The notes under the pieces are model-generated. The model was not told the origin of the DNA. It did not search any database and was given only the letters and a program-made list of their open reading frames with translations. From contig WELB01000062.1 of NCBI GenBank assembly GCA_009602725.1, positions 60,978 through 124,977 of the forward strand: a stretch of DNA of 64,000 nt, read 5' to 3'. The position numbers and the translations under genes are program-made. How positions within the stretch are numbered: position 1 is the first letter of the stretch; each line of letters begins with the position of its first letter. Below are positions 42,705-56,074 of this stretch, piece by piece. The stretch is from Spirogloea muscicola. Taxonomy: Eukaryota; Streptophyta; Zygnematophyceae; Spirogloeales; Spirogloeaceae.

Positions 42705-44017
42705 GTCATTGGTGCTTCCAGGGCGCTGCCTCCTGCAGTACATCGTAATACTTTTGCTCCTCCAGGCTTCCGTGCCATGTCATTAGCATACATTGCTCTT
42801 TGTGACCAACTGCTGGGAAGTGCACAGCTCGAACCTCCAATTTTGTTGCTTAGGACATTTCTTTATTATTATTATTCTTTTAGCATCATGATTAGTGTCA
42901 TGACTATTGTCCCCTTGTTGCTAGTACATTCTTTGTATCTTCATTTAGAAGTGTCTATACGTGGCAGGACCACCACTTTGCTTGTCGCAGTGCGTTTGGG
43001 CTTGCATGCCCCCCAGGCTTGCTGTCCAGCTTTCCCTTGCATAAATTTGGCAGCTTGGTCTTAATTGCGTAAAATGCAGCAGCAAGAACCCACGAAAGTG
43101 ATTGTTGTAAAGCACAGCATGCTTTACCTTCTCGGCAGCTGCCTTGGATACTTACCAAGATGCCAACTTCAAAGCCACACTCTGCAAGAGGTACACTATC
43201 ACCTTTTGAAGAAGACTGTGCAGAAAGAAGTTGTGACGACTTACTGGCTGTTGGTATGGTAGCACCATCTATCAGCTCATTTGCAGCTCTTACTCTTCTT
43301 CCCAGCCAGAAAGGACGAACATGGTCATTTGGCAGACAGGCATATGTGTGCAGATTAATGGGCTGTTGATGCCAATACACCGCCAGGTAGATATCCAATG
43401 CCAACACCAGCTGATCATTCCGATTGTGTGGTTTCTGCATTCTGGGTACATTTGTAAGAGCTGTATCTTTTTTTGGTGCGTCTTTCCCTTGATGTCGGGT
43501 CGTCGAGGATTGTCAACAGCAATGGCGATGACAACAAAAACCACAACAGCAACTACGACAAAAGGGTTGCCTGCTTCGTGATCAGATACCAGCTCAACAT
43601 CGATCAACTCAATCAATCAAAACGTGATTAAACGCTACCTGGCCATTCTTGGGCTGCCCTCTCACAGGCATTTGCCTTGCAGTAAAGGAGCTGTTTCTTC
43701 GTATCATGCTAGATATTCATCTCACATCCTCACACCATCCACAAGAGGAGTGAGTAAGGAGACAGCTCTTCCAAGTTCAGGCAGCGACTTTGAACCAAGG
43801 CCAGCCCAAAGGAATGTACAAGATACGAGTCTCCAAGGCGTCAGCAAGAGGCGCTCGATAAGCTGGGGTCAGCAAGTGCAAATGCAAATGCAAGTATACT
43901 GTGAGTACATGCTTCCAATCAGGGTGTAAGGCATAGGGTTTAGGGGGTTAGGGTCAGGGTTTGGGCGTTGAGATCAATAGAGAGAGAGGCAAACGGAAGG
44001 AAGCTCCCACGGCGGCC
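42705..44017. other. Intergenic, no gene recognised
   Basis: Contains the tetraspanin 3' region and the methyltransferase upstream region. Only shadow frames and a telomere-like stretch (43932-43966) are seen. Confidence 0.5.
43932..43966 (+). repeat. Degenerate telomere-like repeats
   Basis: GGGTTTAGGGGGTTAGGGTC followed by AGGGTTTGGG: four imperfect TTTAGGG units about 50 bp upstream of the methyltransferase start. Confidence 0.6.
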
Positions 44018-45734
44018 ATGCTGCGGTGCCAGCCGTGGCGCAGGCCCGCCGCCGGGCCCCCCGCGGCGCGGCCANCGGCCCGGCGCGGCCTGCGGGCGGC
44101 GGCGCCGCCTGGCGCGCTGGACGCCATGGTGCTGGGCGGGAGGAGGACCACCGCCATCGCCCACAGGTCTGCGCTCCGGCGCCCCCGCAGCTGCCTCCTG
44201 CTCTCGGAGCCCCAGCCCGGCCTCTGCGCCGTCGTCCTCGGTGCCGTGGACGCGCTGTCTGGTCGTCGGCGGTCGCCAGGGCCACCCATCAGTGTGGCGC
44301 TCGTGCAGAACCCAGAGCCTCTGCGCTTCCGTGCCCTTTCCGTGCCCGACGGTGGTGCGCTGCTTCTCCAGTCAGGTTGTGGGAGAGCGTCGTGAGGCAG
44401 GGCGACACCGTCGTGGACGCAACGTGCGGCAACGGCCATGACGCTCTGCAGCTGGCCCGGCTGGCCATGTCATGGCGGGATCCGGGGCAGGAGGCGGCTG
44501 GCCGCCTCGTCGGCTTCGACATCCAGCAGGCGGCGCTGGAGTCCACTCGCCACTTGCTCGGAAGGAGCCTCAGGTCTGCTGAGGTGTGGTGCAGTTTGCC
44601 TTCTTTTGGTTGATTAACCATTGCCAATGTAGGGCCTAAGTTTGGGTCTTCCATCAGGGGAATGGGTTTCAGTTCAGGTTCTACAACCCGATATTGTAGG
44701 CTCGTCTCGCAAGCCTGAGATGTCCCAAGGTCTTCATCCAGCTGAGATCTCTCATAACTTAACAAGTACTTACTGTCAAGAAGGGATCATACATCTGGCA
44801 GAAGTCTCATGATCGAATTGTCCGTGCTTATTGCACCTGGTCTCTGTACCTTGTGTCAGGCATCACGCATTGCGTTTGCAGCAACTGTGATCCACGCATT
44901 GACAATTTTCAATCTGACCTGCTGGCCAGATGGAGAGGGTGACCCTGGTGCACAGCTGCCACAGCAAGCTGGCGGACTTTGTCCCTCCTGCATCAGCTAG
45001 GTGCTGTTCCTTGATCCGACGAGAGTCGCTGCAACTTGCGGTACCTGACCACCACTGTGCGCAGATCAGCATTGTGCTCCGGAGCTACAACTGTGGCTCA
45101 TTGCAGTATTTGCTGCGTATCTTGGTAGCTTGGTAGCTTGCTAATCAGGGGTTCGTTGGGGTTGGCAACAAAACGACTTGACCTGATGAGAATCACTGCA
45201 ACGTGGGACTTCCATATTGAGGTCTTGCTCCAGAGCCACAACATGAGGCTCTTTGTTGCTATTTGTTGGGCAGCTTGGTAGCATTCAATCTGGGGTACCT
45301 CCCAGGTGGCAACAAGGAGGTGATAACCCAGGATGGCACCACACTGAAGGCTTTGGCAGCCGCAGCCGTGATTGTGGCACCTGGCGGGCTCATCAGCATC
45401 ATTGCTTACATAGGCCACCCTGGTGGCAGGTAGTCTCTGGGCTCTCAACAACAGACCCTAAGCCCGAGTCCTACATCAAAAGACCAATTAATGCTGCCTT
45501 TAGCTGACTTCTTCGGCCAATCTTGCGGCAACAAGGCAGCTGGTTTGACGCACTTGACATACAGCAGCGAGCTTTTGCAGGGAGGAGTATGAGAGAATCA
45601 AAAGTTTTTCTGCGGAGTTTGCTCCGGAAGAGTGGGTGTGCAGCCACCACGAGTTCCTCAACCGCCCAATTGCATCTAGGCTCATCTTCTTGTATAAGCG
45701 GCCCAGTAGGCCCGACGAGGAGTTTGGCACATAG
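44018..45734 (+). CDS. Putative tRNA/rRNA methyltransferase, YtqB/MnmM family, organelle-targeted
   Basis: Exons 44018-44166, 44376-44573, 44938-45000, 45274-45429 and 45581-45734 give 239 codons plus stop with every junction in frame. An Arg/Ala-rich leader ([16 protein letters not shown] at 44075) looks like a plastid or mitochondrial transit peptide. The SAM-binding motif is [18 protein letters not shown], then [27 protein letters not shown], and the family signature [17 protein letters not shown] with [16 protein letters not shown]. Bacillus YtqB (MnmM) methylates nm5U34 in tRNA; organellar tRNA modification is the inferred role. The third exon is only 63 bp and its acceptor (GAGAG) is weak. 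Confidence 0.85.
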
Positions 45735-46939
45735 CTGGGCATGTTGTCTGCTGCTATTGTCAACTGAGGCAAGCTTCTGTATGGCTCTTTAGCCTCGCAG
45801 TCAGCACTGTGATCCTGACCAGTGGGACTCAATCAAACCTAGTGTTGTGAAATATGTCTTGTAATATTCGCCAGGACTCAGAGCCTTAACCCAGGTGCTG
45901 TTGCTTTGGAAGGGAGAGCGCAGATTTTGCTTAGACTACCCAGAGGATATGTGCTCATGCAGGATGAGCACAACTTATGTCCCTGACTCGAAGCTTAAGG
46001 GTGCAATGTCTGTTGGAATAGTTTTCCAATGCAAGCTACAGAGGGAACTGCACATACACATCACCTGAGCTGCAGTCTCTGCAAGTGTGACCCAGTGACA
46101 TGTCTAAGCAATTGAAATCGATGCAGCTGAAGATTGGTTATGTGTATGGAAGCCATCAATGACAGGGAATCTCAAAGCACGTTTCTGTAATAGTGCAGCG
46201 CTTTGAGGTTGTTGAGTCAGAAGTGCTTCCTGCCGTCAGTGCTAGCTGTGCAGCTAGAGGCCTCAATCAACCCTGAGAGGATCTTCATGCTTTTTGTTGT
46301 CATCATTCATTGTACGATCTCCTGTCAAGGACATATGCAGTTACATGACATGATTGCTACATTTTCACCATCAAGGGGCTGTTGCTGCAACTCAGTACAG
46401 TCTGCACCTCGGTGTAAAGGACAGCTGTGAGGCTGCTGGCAGCCGCTTATCAGAGGCTTACATGCAGCCTGTGCAGGCGACTTGGCCCTAGCCATGGTGT
46501 GGCATTGCACGACAGGCAGGATAATCGCAGCTGGTGTCTTGCAGCAGTGGCAGCAAGTGGCAACCAACACAGCTTACTGGTCAACTCCTGGTCAAATTGC
46601 CTCCCAAATGCTTGTCAAGAAGCCCTTGCAAGTATGCATGCATGTTGAATAGGCCAATGTGCCAACTCCTTAAAGTGACAGAGTGACACTACGGAGGATG
46701 CCTTTTTTGCTGTGCTTGGCAGTTGCAGCCGTTCCCACTTTCACTATGCTGCATGCGCTATAGCGGCCTTGTTCAATGTGGCCTGTCGGCATGGTCTGGC
46801 TGACTAAGGGATGCCTGCCTGAGAGCTTCTTGCTCCATAAGGCTACGTGGCGTCCAGCAGCGAGCTTGACAAGTAAAGGCATGCAAAGAGTACAGGCGTG
46901 CAAGGAGGTTCAGGGCTTTGAATCAAGTTGCCCTTGGCC
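45735..46939. other. Convergent intergenic region
   Basis: 1.2 kb between two 3' ends (methyltransferase + and oxidoreductase -). No domain or repeat recognised. Confidence 0.5.
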
Positions 46940-49620
<2,681 letters not shown>

Positions 49621-49734
49621 GGCCGGAGTTGGCCCGGCGACAGGGCGAGCTGGATGAACGTGGCCAAGGCTGGCCCGGCGGCGACCAGATACGAAAGCCG
49701 GCGTGCTCTCTGTGGCACCTTCTCACTTTTGTCA

Positions 49735-50030
49735 ACTCTTTCCGGGCTCGCTTTTCACAGCCCCTCGCCCCCATTGAAAGTTCCACTTCCTTCTGTGTGG
49801 CGGCAGCCTATGCCGGCAGCCACTTTTGTGAGTCGTTTGTCAGCCTGTTTGAAGCGAGCTTAGGCTCAGGCTTCGCACCGGAAAGCTGGTCGAGTCTTTC
49901 TACTGAGTGCTTCGTAGCTGCTTTGTTTCCTCTTGTGCTTGTTTTCCTTTGCGCTTCCCCTGGCCCCCTTCTCGTTCATGCTTTTTTGTGCTGGCCTTTC
50001 CAGCCCCAATCCATCTCGGATTGTCGAGCC
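49735..50030 (+). mobile_element. LINE tails (family C, D scrap, A/C-like)
   Basis: 49735-49800 has GGGCTCG-CTTTTCA-CAGCCCC and CGCCCCCATTGAAAGT. 49862-49895 is a family D coding scrap. 49940-50030 has CCCCTGGCCCCCTTCTCGTT and GTGCTGG-CCTTT-CCAGCCCC. None has an ORF. The cluster starts right behind the oxidoreductase first exon. Confidence 0.6.
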
Positions 50031-50520
50031 TTAGCTGGTGGCACAAGAGCTTGTCAACTGCCGTCCAGTCAACTGCCGTCCAGTATTCGGGTATCAGTTA
50101 GCGATTTCTATGTGCTGACTCGTGGTTACTGACCAGGTCAGCTTAGCAGCAGGTGATGTACACTGTCAATGTGCTTGCCTTCATACTCGGCCACTCAGAA
50201 TCATACCATGCTTAAGAACATCGCGAGTATGGGATTTGCACAAAGTGAGGATATGCTTCTAACCCAGCCGACAGCCTACTTGCCATTTAGCGACGTCGAG
50301 TGTCAGCCTGTCTGCAGCGCGGGCTCAGGCTTATGCTTTGCCCCGGAAGGCCGGTGGAGCCTTAGCTGGTGGCACAGGAGCTTGTCAACTGTCGTCCAGT
50401 ATTCGTGCATCATTTAGCGACCTCTATGTGAGCTGACCCGTGGTCAGCTCACTGAGCGGGTCAGCTTAGCAGCAGGTGATGTACATCTGTCAATGTGCTC
50501 GCCTTCGTACTTGGCCACTC
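50031..50520 (+). mobile_element. Two LINE family D fragments in tandem
   Basis: The first copy ends VSDFYVLTRGY (stop 50130-50132), with an 11-bp block CAACTGCCGTC repeated in its ORF, and its tail reaches about 50200. The second (50205-50520) matches the ORF segment of 25868-25622 (NIASMGFAQSEDML, CSAGSGLCFAPEG) and has the tail GTGCTCGCCTTCGTACTTGG. Confidence 0.65.
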
Positions 50521-50559
50521 AAAACCTCCAACACTCAATGTAAACTTATTCCTTCTGTG

Positions 50560-51030
50560 GCGGTGCTCCACAGAAACGTCATCCATTCTTCTCTCGAAAT
50601 TGTGGGCTGGCTTTTCCACAGCCCTCGCCACCCTCTAGTTCTTCCGATCTGTGAGTGGTTATTGAGCTTTTATTGGCAGAAGTTACGAGAGTAGTACTGT
50701 GTGCTTGGCTCTATTCTTGGTCTCGTCGGGGTGCTTCTATTCCAGCTGCAAACTAATCCTACTTGCGGCTGCTGACTCGGGGGTACTAAGCTCTTAGTAG
50801 CTCCCATTCGCTGTAGTCTCTTGCATTGCTGTGACGCCTTTCGGCCATTTGCACCTTGTTCATTCTTTCTGGGCTGGCCATTGACAGCCCCTGCCCCCGG
50901 GGAAAAAGTGGCTCTCCCAAGGGGCGCGAGGGCTGTGAACATCCTTGTCCATTCTTTTGGGCTGGCCTTTCCCAGCCACCAGTCAATCTGGCCGCGCTTC
51001 CTCTTCCCCTGTGAACAGCCAGCTTTTGGA
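50560..51030 (+). mobile_element. LINE tails, families C and B
   Basis: Hairpins at 50607-50628 (GGGCTGG-CTTTTCCA-CAGCCC), 50868-50888 (GGGCTGG-CCATTGA-CAGCCCC) and 50957-50978 (GGGCTGG-CCTTTC-CCAGCC, then CAGTCAATCTGGCCGCG). Each follows a TTCATTCTTT or CATTCTTT lead. They are tail-only copies. Confidence 0.65.
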
Positions 51031-51475
51031 AGAGCTCACTTCCTTGGCGCCTTCCGCCCTTTGGCTCGAAATGGCTCGACTTGCTCCACCGCCTAGCGCG
51101 GCGTGCAGCGGCCCGCCGCCTTGGGCAGCAGGGCGAGCAGCCCGGCTTCAACGTCGCCGGGTCCCTCGCTCAAGTTTTCCGTATGCGTTTGGCCGTCTCG
51201 ATGCAGCGGTCCCTTACCTTCGCGGTTCACTTGCGCGCAGGCCGAGCTTTGGCGGCGGCCTCCGGCTTCCGTCAGGGCGACCTTTCCGCGTGGATACCTT
51301 TGCTCACACGTGGATACTGAGCAGCCATCTGCATCTCCCTCTGCACCATCTTGCACTTTGTAGTGTAGTCCTTTTTCAGCACCTCTTTCTTTGGCTTTGA
51401 ACATTGTCCATTCTTTTTGGGTTGGCTTTGCCAGCCCCTCTTCTCAATGGGCGAGCACCTTCTTCTTTCCGCCAG
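51031..51475 (+). mobile_element. LINE family B fragment
   Basis: Frame 51081-51320: ARRLGQQGEQPGFNVAGSLA, QVFRMRLAVSMQRSL, VHLRAGRALAAASGFRQGDL and LLTRGY (stop 51318-51320). The longer 3' UTR ends with GGGTTGG-CTTTG-CCAGCCCC and an A-type tip CTCAATGGGCGAGCAC, so this copy may be a B/A chimera. Confidence 0.7.
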
Positions 51476-52085
51476 CTAGCTACTCGGACTTGCATCTCCT
51501 AGACTAGAGGTTACTGAGCGTTCCCTGGCTGATGTCTTAGTCCTAGTCGTTCGCACTCAGGCTCCCTCAGACCTTGTCCACTCCTTTGGGCTGGCCTTTC
51601 CCAGCCACCAGTCAATCTGGCCGCGCTTCTCCTTTTCAGACCTTGTCATTCGTACTAAGTGATTCTTCTACATGGTCCTTGCTTAGTGATGTCTTCCAGC
51701 ACTATCCAACCCTTCGGACGTTGTCAATATAATTTGGGCTGGATGTTCACAGCCTTCGCTCCCTTTCACTTTCTTGTCATTTAGTCTTTCTCGTTATTCC
51801 TTCGGGGTGGCCTTTCACAGCGGCAGGCTCTCTCGCCCAGGTGTATCGCATGCGCCTGTCCGTATCTCTGCTGCAAGAAAGAAAGTACTCCTGCAGCAGT
51901 CAATGGCACACGCGCTTCATCTGCGTGCTGGTCGTGCTTTGGCTGCAGCCTCTGCATAAAATCTATTTCTCAGACCTTGTCCATTCCTTTGGGCTGGCCT
52001 TTCCAAGCCACCAGTCAATCTGGCCGCGCTTCTTTCTTTGGGCTGGCCTCTCACTGCCACTGCTGTCAACATGGAAGAGCTGTTC
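51476..52085 (+). mobile_element. Run of LINE B/C tails and an ORF scrap
   Basis: B tails at 51585-51635 and 51990-52035 (CCACCAGTCAATCTGGCCGC each). C-like tails at 51730-51765, 51800-51830 and 52040-52080. A coding scrap at 51828-51960 (GSLAQVYRMRLSVSLLQ and, in another frame, LRAGRALAAASA) matches the family C-terminal region. Confidence 0.6.
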
Positions 52086-52149
52086 TTTATAGACAGGGGG
52101 ACCCGCAACCAGGAGACTAGACTCCGACCCGAGCACCCAGTGGCCACCT

Positions 52150-52415
52150 AGCTCTGTTCAATCTTTTTTGGGCTGGCTTTTCCAGCCCCTATCCTCAATT
52201 CTTTTCTTCTATCCTCAATGGGCGAGCACTTTCTTCTGAGCACAGAGTGGCAAGTGGCCGGTCGCTGTGTGCTTCAGTGTGCTTTTCTTTTTTCTGGCCC
52301 CTTCGAACTTTGTTCATACTTTTTCCTGGGCTGGGCGATCACACTACGTGTTTGTGATCACAGCCATCGCCCCCTCTACTTCCGTACGAAGGGGACAGTC
52401 CTGACCACCATTCTC
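52150..52415 (+). mobile_element. LINE A tail and long-stem C tail upstream of CYP40
   Basis: 52150-52240 holds a perfect A hairpin and the A tip (CCTCAATGGGCGAGCAC, after a partial duplication CTATCCTCAAT). 52280-52410 has CTGGCCCCTTCGAACTTTGT, then a hairpin of form GGGCTGGGC-GATCACA-CTACGTGT-TTGTGATCACAGCC whose stem is longer than in any other copy. The CYP40 ATG lies about 55 bp beyond it. Confidence 0.65.
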
Positions 52416-52465
52416 GAGGATATTTGAGCTCGTTCAAGCTGGCAGCGGCCGTGGCTGCCTCCACC

Positions 52466-55236
52466 ATGGCTGAGCAGGCGGAAGCGCCCGCCCCAGCGGA
52501 TGCCTCACCATTACCCAATACCCGGTGCTTCCTGGACGTCACCATTGACGGCGAGCCGCAGGGCCGAGTGGTTCTGGAACTCTGGGCGGACCGCTGCCCA
52601 GTCACCGCCGAGAACTTCCGCGCGCTCTGCACTGGAGAGAAGGGCGTGGGCTCGACTACCGGCCAGGCCCTCCACTTCAAGGTGGCCCAGAGTCGGTTCC
52701 GCAAACCTGACCCAAGCTTGCTGGACCCGTATAGGCTTGAGATGAGACCTCATGCCGTGATTGCAGCGAGGAGGTCGCAATCAGGGTTTATGACTTGGGT
52801 TTGTGGGCCTTATGGAGCTTGGGCACCGACGAAAGAGGGCCAGCTTCATCATGATCATACGTCGAACATGCTGCGGAGGTTTTTCCTTGCGTAACAAATC
52901 GTTTCGCAATAACAACAACAAAACTTGGTACTCGTTTCTTATCGCAGGGCTGTCCATTTCACAGAGTCATCAAGGGGTTCATGATTCAGGGCGGAGATTT
53001 CTCAGCCATGAATGGCACAGGGGGCGAGTCCATCCATGGTGCCAAGTTCCAAGATGAAGCTGCCGGCTTGGCCTTCAGAGTATGCCTGCAGCTGCACAAC
53101 TTACCTGCAGAGCCAAGTCTTCTGCAAAAATCAATCAAAAGTATCTTCAGCTGTTCTAACTCTCAACAATTTATGACTGGTGCAGCATGACCGTAAGGGC
53201 CTTCTGTCCATGGCAAACGCCGGCCCAGATACAAACGGCTCGCAGTTCTTCATTACAACAGCCCCAGCTCGGCGTCTGGATGGCAAGCATGTTGTCTTTG
53301 GTTGCGTGAGGAAAGGTTTTGGCGTTGTCAAGACAATCGAGAGATCAGAGACCGGGGCTAATGATAAGCCTGTCAAGGTTTTCACGTCAATGAGCTTGAT
53401 TTAGAAGGACTTTCAATGCTAGTAGTTGCGTCCTTTAGTCAGAGTCTGTACAGATTTTTAATAGCACACATACTAGGCATCATCTCACATGCATATAACA
53501 GATTCGGTCCTAATTATGTTTGCAGTTGTGTATCACTAATGGTTCGGCATGGCATTTGCGCAATGCAGGATATCTTGATTGCAGATTGCGGAGAGCTTGT
53601 ACCAGGTGCTGATGACGGTGTTGCAGGCTGGCGGAGGGATGGTGATACTTACCCAGACTGGCCCCAGGACTTAGATACAAATCCGGAAGACCTAGAGTGG
53701 TGGCTAACTGCTATTAACTCAATCAAAGGCATTGGCAACGAACTCTTCAGGGTTGCACACCGATACTTTGACTTGAAATTACCATTAACTGCAGCTCGTT
53801 GGAGGGTCACAGCCCTGCCATTGCCCTTCCTTATCTTTGTCCTTTTCTTCTGGGCTGGCCTCTCACAATCACGCCCTCTTTGGAAGAGCTTCATTCTTCT
53901 CTCTCCATTTGCTTAAGGATACCCCATTCTAAATGAAGAAAGATCAGTGACGCGGAGATGCTGGCCTGCAGAAAGGAGAGTACAAGGCTGCCTCAAGCAA
54001 GTATTGTAAGACATTACGATTTCTGGATGAGTCATGGGGCAAGAAGGGAGCTGATGATGGTGAGCACTGCTATATTCTATGCAGTTATAAAAAGCTATAG
54101 TCAACACAGCCCACATTGCATCGTGACTGTGCTGCAGGCCACATTGCTTACTTTGCTGCTTGGTGTTACTTGTGCTTATTGACCTTATCGCCTCCACAGA
54201 GCGGATAGCAGTGCTGCAACAGATCAGGGAGGCATGCCTCCTCAATAATGCTGTAAGGAGCGATGCATCCGCACTTCAATAACATGCCCTTTTTGAACTT
54301 GAGATTGTGCCTCCTCATAGACATCATGTGGGGGTGGAGGTCGTAATCTTTGGTGCCCTTCTGCCTGATGACCACCTTTTACTTACTGGCGTATTAATTT
54401 CAACATGCAAGATTGTATAAGTCTCATTGCTTGCGTGATCATGCATCAGGCTTGCAAGCTCAAGCTCGAAGACTGGGCAGGAGCAGTAAAGGACTGCGAC
54501 TTTGCATTGGTTCAGAACCCTACCTGTGTCAAGGCTCTCTTCAGAAAGGGTCAGGTATTTTGCGAAATTGCAACTCGTTGTCAGATTCTTTGGCTATTGC
54601 TGAGTATACCCTTGCTGAATGCAGGTTTTGGCTTCTCAAGTTTTTAGCCTGTAGCTGCTGGCCTTCCACAGTTCGGCAGCAGTTCAAAATGGCATAAGCT
54701 CAAGCCATTCAAATGCAAGCTGAATACTACGGTCTCACTTTTGCCACATTCTTTGCTCTGCTTAGGCTCGTCTTGCGCTGAACGACTTGGAAGGGGCCCT
54801 GGAGGATCTGACCAATGCACACAAGCACGAAGAGAAGGATGGTAATGCTGCTGCAGCACATACTGCCACGAAGTCAGGCTACTACCCGTTTGATGTGAAT
54901 TTACTGACAGTGTGGAATGTCAACAAGACTATCTCGGAGAGGCTCAATCTGTTGCTCAATAATGACAATTACTTGTCCCTTACAAAGTACTAGTTTCTGT
55001 TAACCTCTGTGCAGTTGCAGTTAGGAAGGAGCTGCAGCTGGTCAAGAAGAAGGTATCCGTTACAACAATCCTCTAGACTGGGAAGCTCAGATTGTGTCGC
55101 TGCTACTTTGCTCATGCCTCCGCTGCTGGAAGTTCTAACTCCCAGACACTGAGCCAGAGGGTGGACTGCTGTCTTTCTCCAGATAGCAGACCGCATGGAC
55201 AAGGAGCGCAAAGCATACTCCAAGATGTTCAGCTGA
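52466..55236 (+). CDS. CYP40: Cyclophilin-40 (peptidyl-prolyl isomerase with TPR domain)
   Basis: A cytosolic Hsp90 co-chaperone by family. Exons 52466-52681, 52948-53079, 53186-53377, 53569-53751, 53972-54059, 54200-54252, 54450-54554, 54766-54841, 55015-55052 and 55183-55236 give 378 codons plus stop, all in frame; CYP40s are about 360-370 residues. The start CCACCATGGC is an ideal context. Isomerase domain: [49 protein letters not shown] (catalytic Arg), [22 protein letters not shown]. The residue equivalent to cyclophilin A Trp121 is Arg here (ARRLDG). Linker PEDLEWW; TPR part: [56 protein letters not shown], ending [16 protein letters not shown]. Intron 4 carries a LINE tail. Confidence 0.93.
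53800..53910 (+). mobile_element. LINE C-like tail in CYP40 intron 4
   Basis: CTTTTCTTCTGGGCTGGCCT then CTCACAATCACGCCCTCTTTGGAAGAGCTTC-type ending. It lies in sense orientation within the 220-bp intron 53752-53971; hairpin pairing is partly lost. Confidence 0.55.
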
Positions 55237-55590
55237 GTGTGTAACAGGTGCTTTCCTCGTTCTTCAATCACTTGCGTAGTCAATTGCGCAAGCAGATAAT
55301 TGAGCCTGGTGCACTGGCTTCTTCAATCAGCAACTGCAGGTGAAGGAGCCAAAGCGGCTGTCTTAGTATTTAGGCTTTCACCATTTTGGAACGGTGAAAT
55401 GAGTTGCCCACTGCAAGTACATGTTCCCTCACTTCCAGCAGGTTGTTGGTTCAGTGCTTTCACGTGAAGGGGAATTTGCTAAAGTTGTTGAAGTGGTAGT
55501 CCAGTGAACTACCATTGGGCTGGGAAATCGTTTGACTCAGCCCAGTGGCCGTGATAGCAGTTCTTGTCGATAGCACTTCCAGGCACATCA
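55237..55590. other. CYP40 3' flank
   Basis: About 350 bp with no recognised element; it presumably contains the 3' UTR. Confidence 0.5.
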
Positions 55591-56060
55591 GGCTTGTTTT
55601 GGTCTTGTTCATTCTTTTTGGGCTGGCCTTTCACAGCCACTGGTTTATATTGGAAGAGCTACTTGTTGTTATGATTGTAAGGTGACAGCACCTGTGCCCG
55701 GGCCCTGCTTATGGCTGCTGCTGCCGTGGGCTGTTTCGCATCTTCACTGCCAGGACAGGGCATTCTGCTTGTCCCGTGGAGTAGGCTGACCGGCCAGGCG
55801 TAAGGCAGAAGCCTGCACCTCATCAGGGAGTGGGGTCTGTGGTCATGTCATGAGGACTTTGAGCTTGTTCAACAGGGGATGCCCAACAGGCGATATTGAG
55901 CACCCAGTGGCCACTTGAGTCGCCTTGGGTTTTAACGCCGTTCTGGCCCCTTCGAACTCTGTTCTCGTTCATTCTTTCTTCTGGGCTGGCTAATGACAGC
56001 CATCGCCCTCCACTGGACGAGTCTTTCCCTTGTTCAGAGAAGATTCTCTCTAAGGGAAAA
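55591..56060 (+). mobile_element. Two LINE family C tails
   Basis: 55600-55665: GGGCTGG-CCTTTCA-CAGCCACT, then ATTGGAAGAGCT. 55935-56030: CTGGCCCCTTCGAACTCTGT, then GGGCTGG-CTAATGA-CAGCCATCGCCC and ACTGGACGAGTC. The 100-200 bp between them is unassigned. Confidence 0.6.
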
Positions 56061-56074
56061 TGGAGTGTCTATAT

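Noticed and set aside
42777-43064. Hydrophobic 95-codon frame after the tetraspanin gene
   Set aside because: AT-rich 3' flank with no homology recognised and no splice continuity with the tetraspanin.
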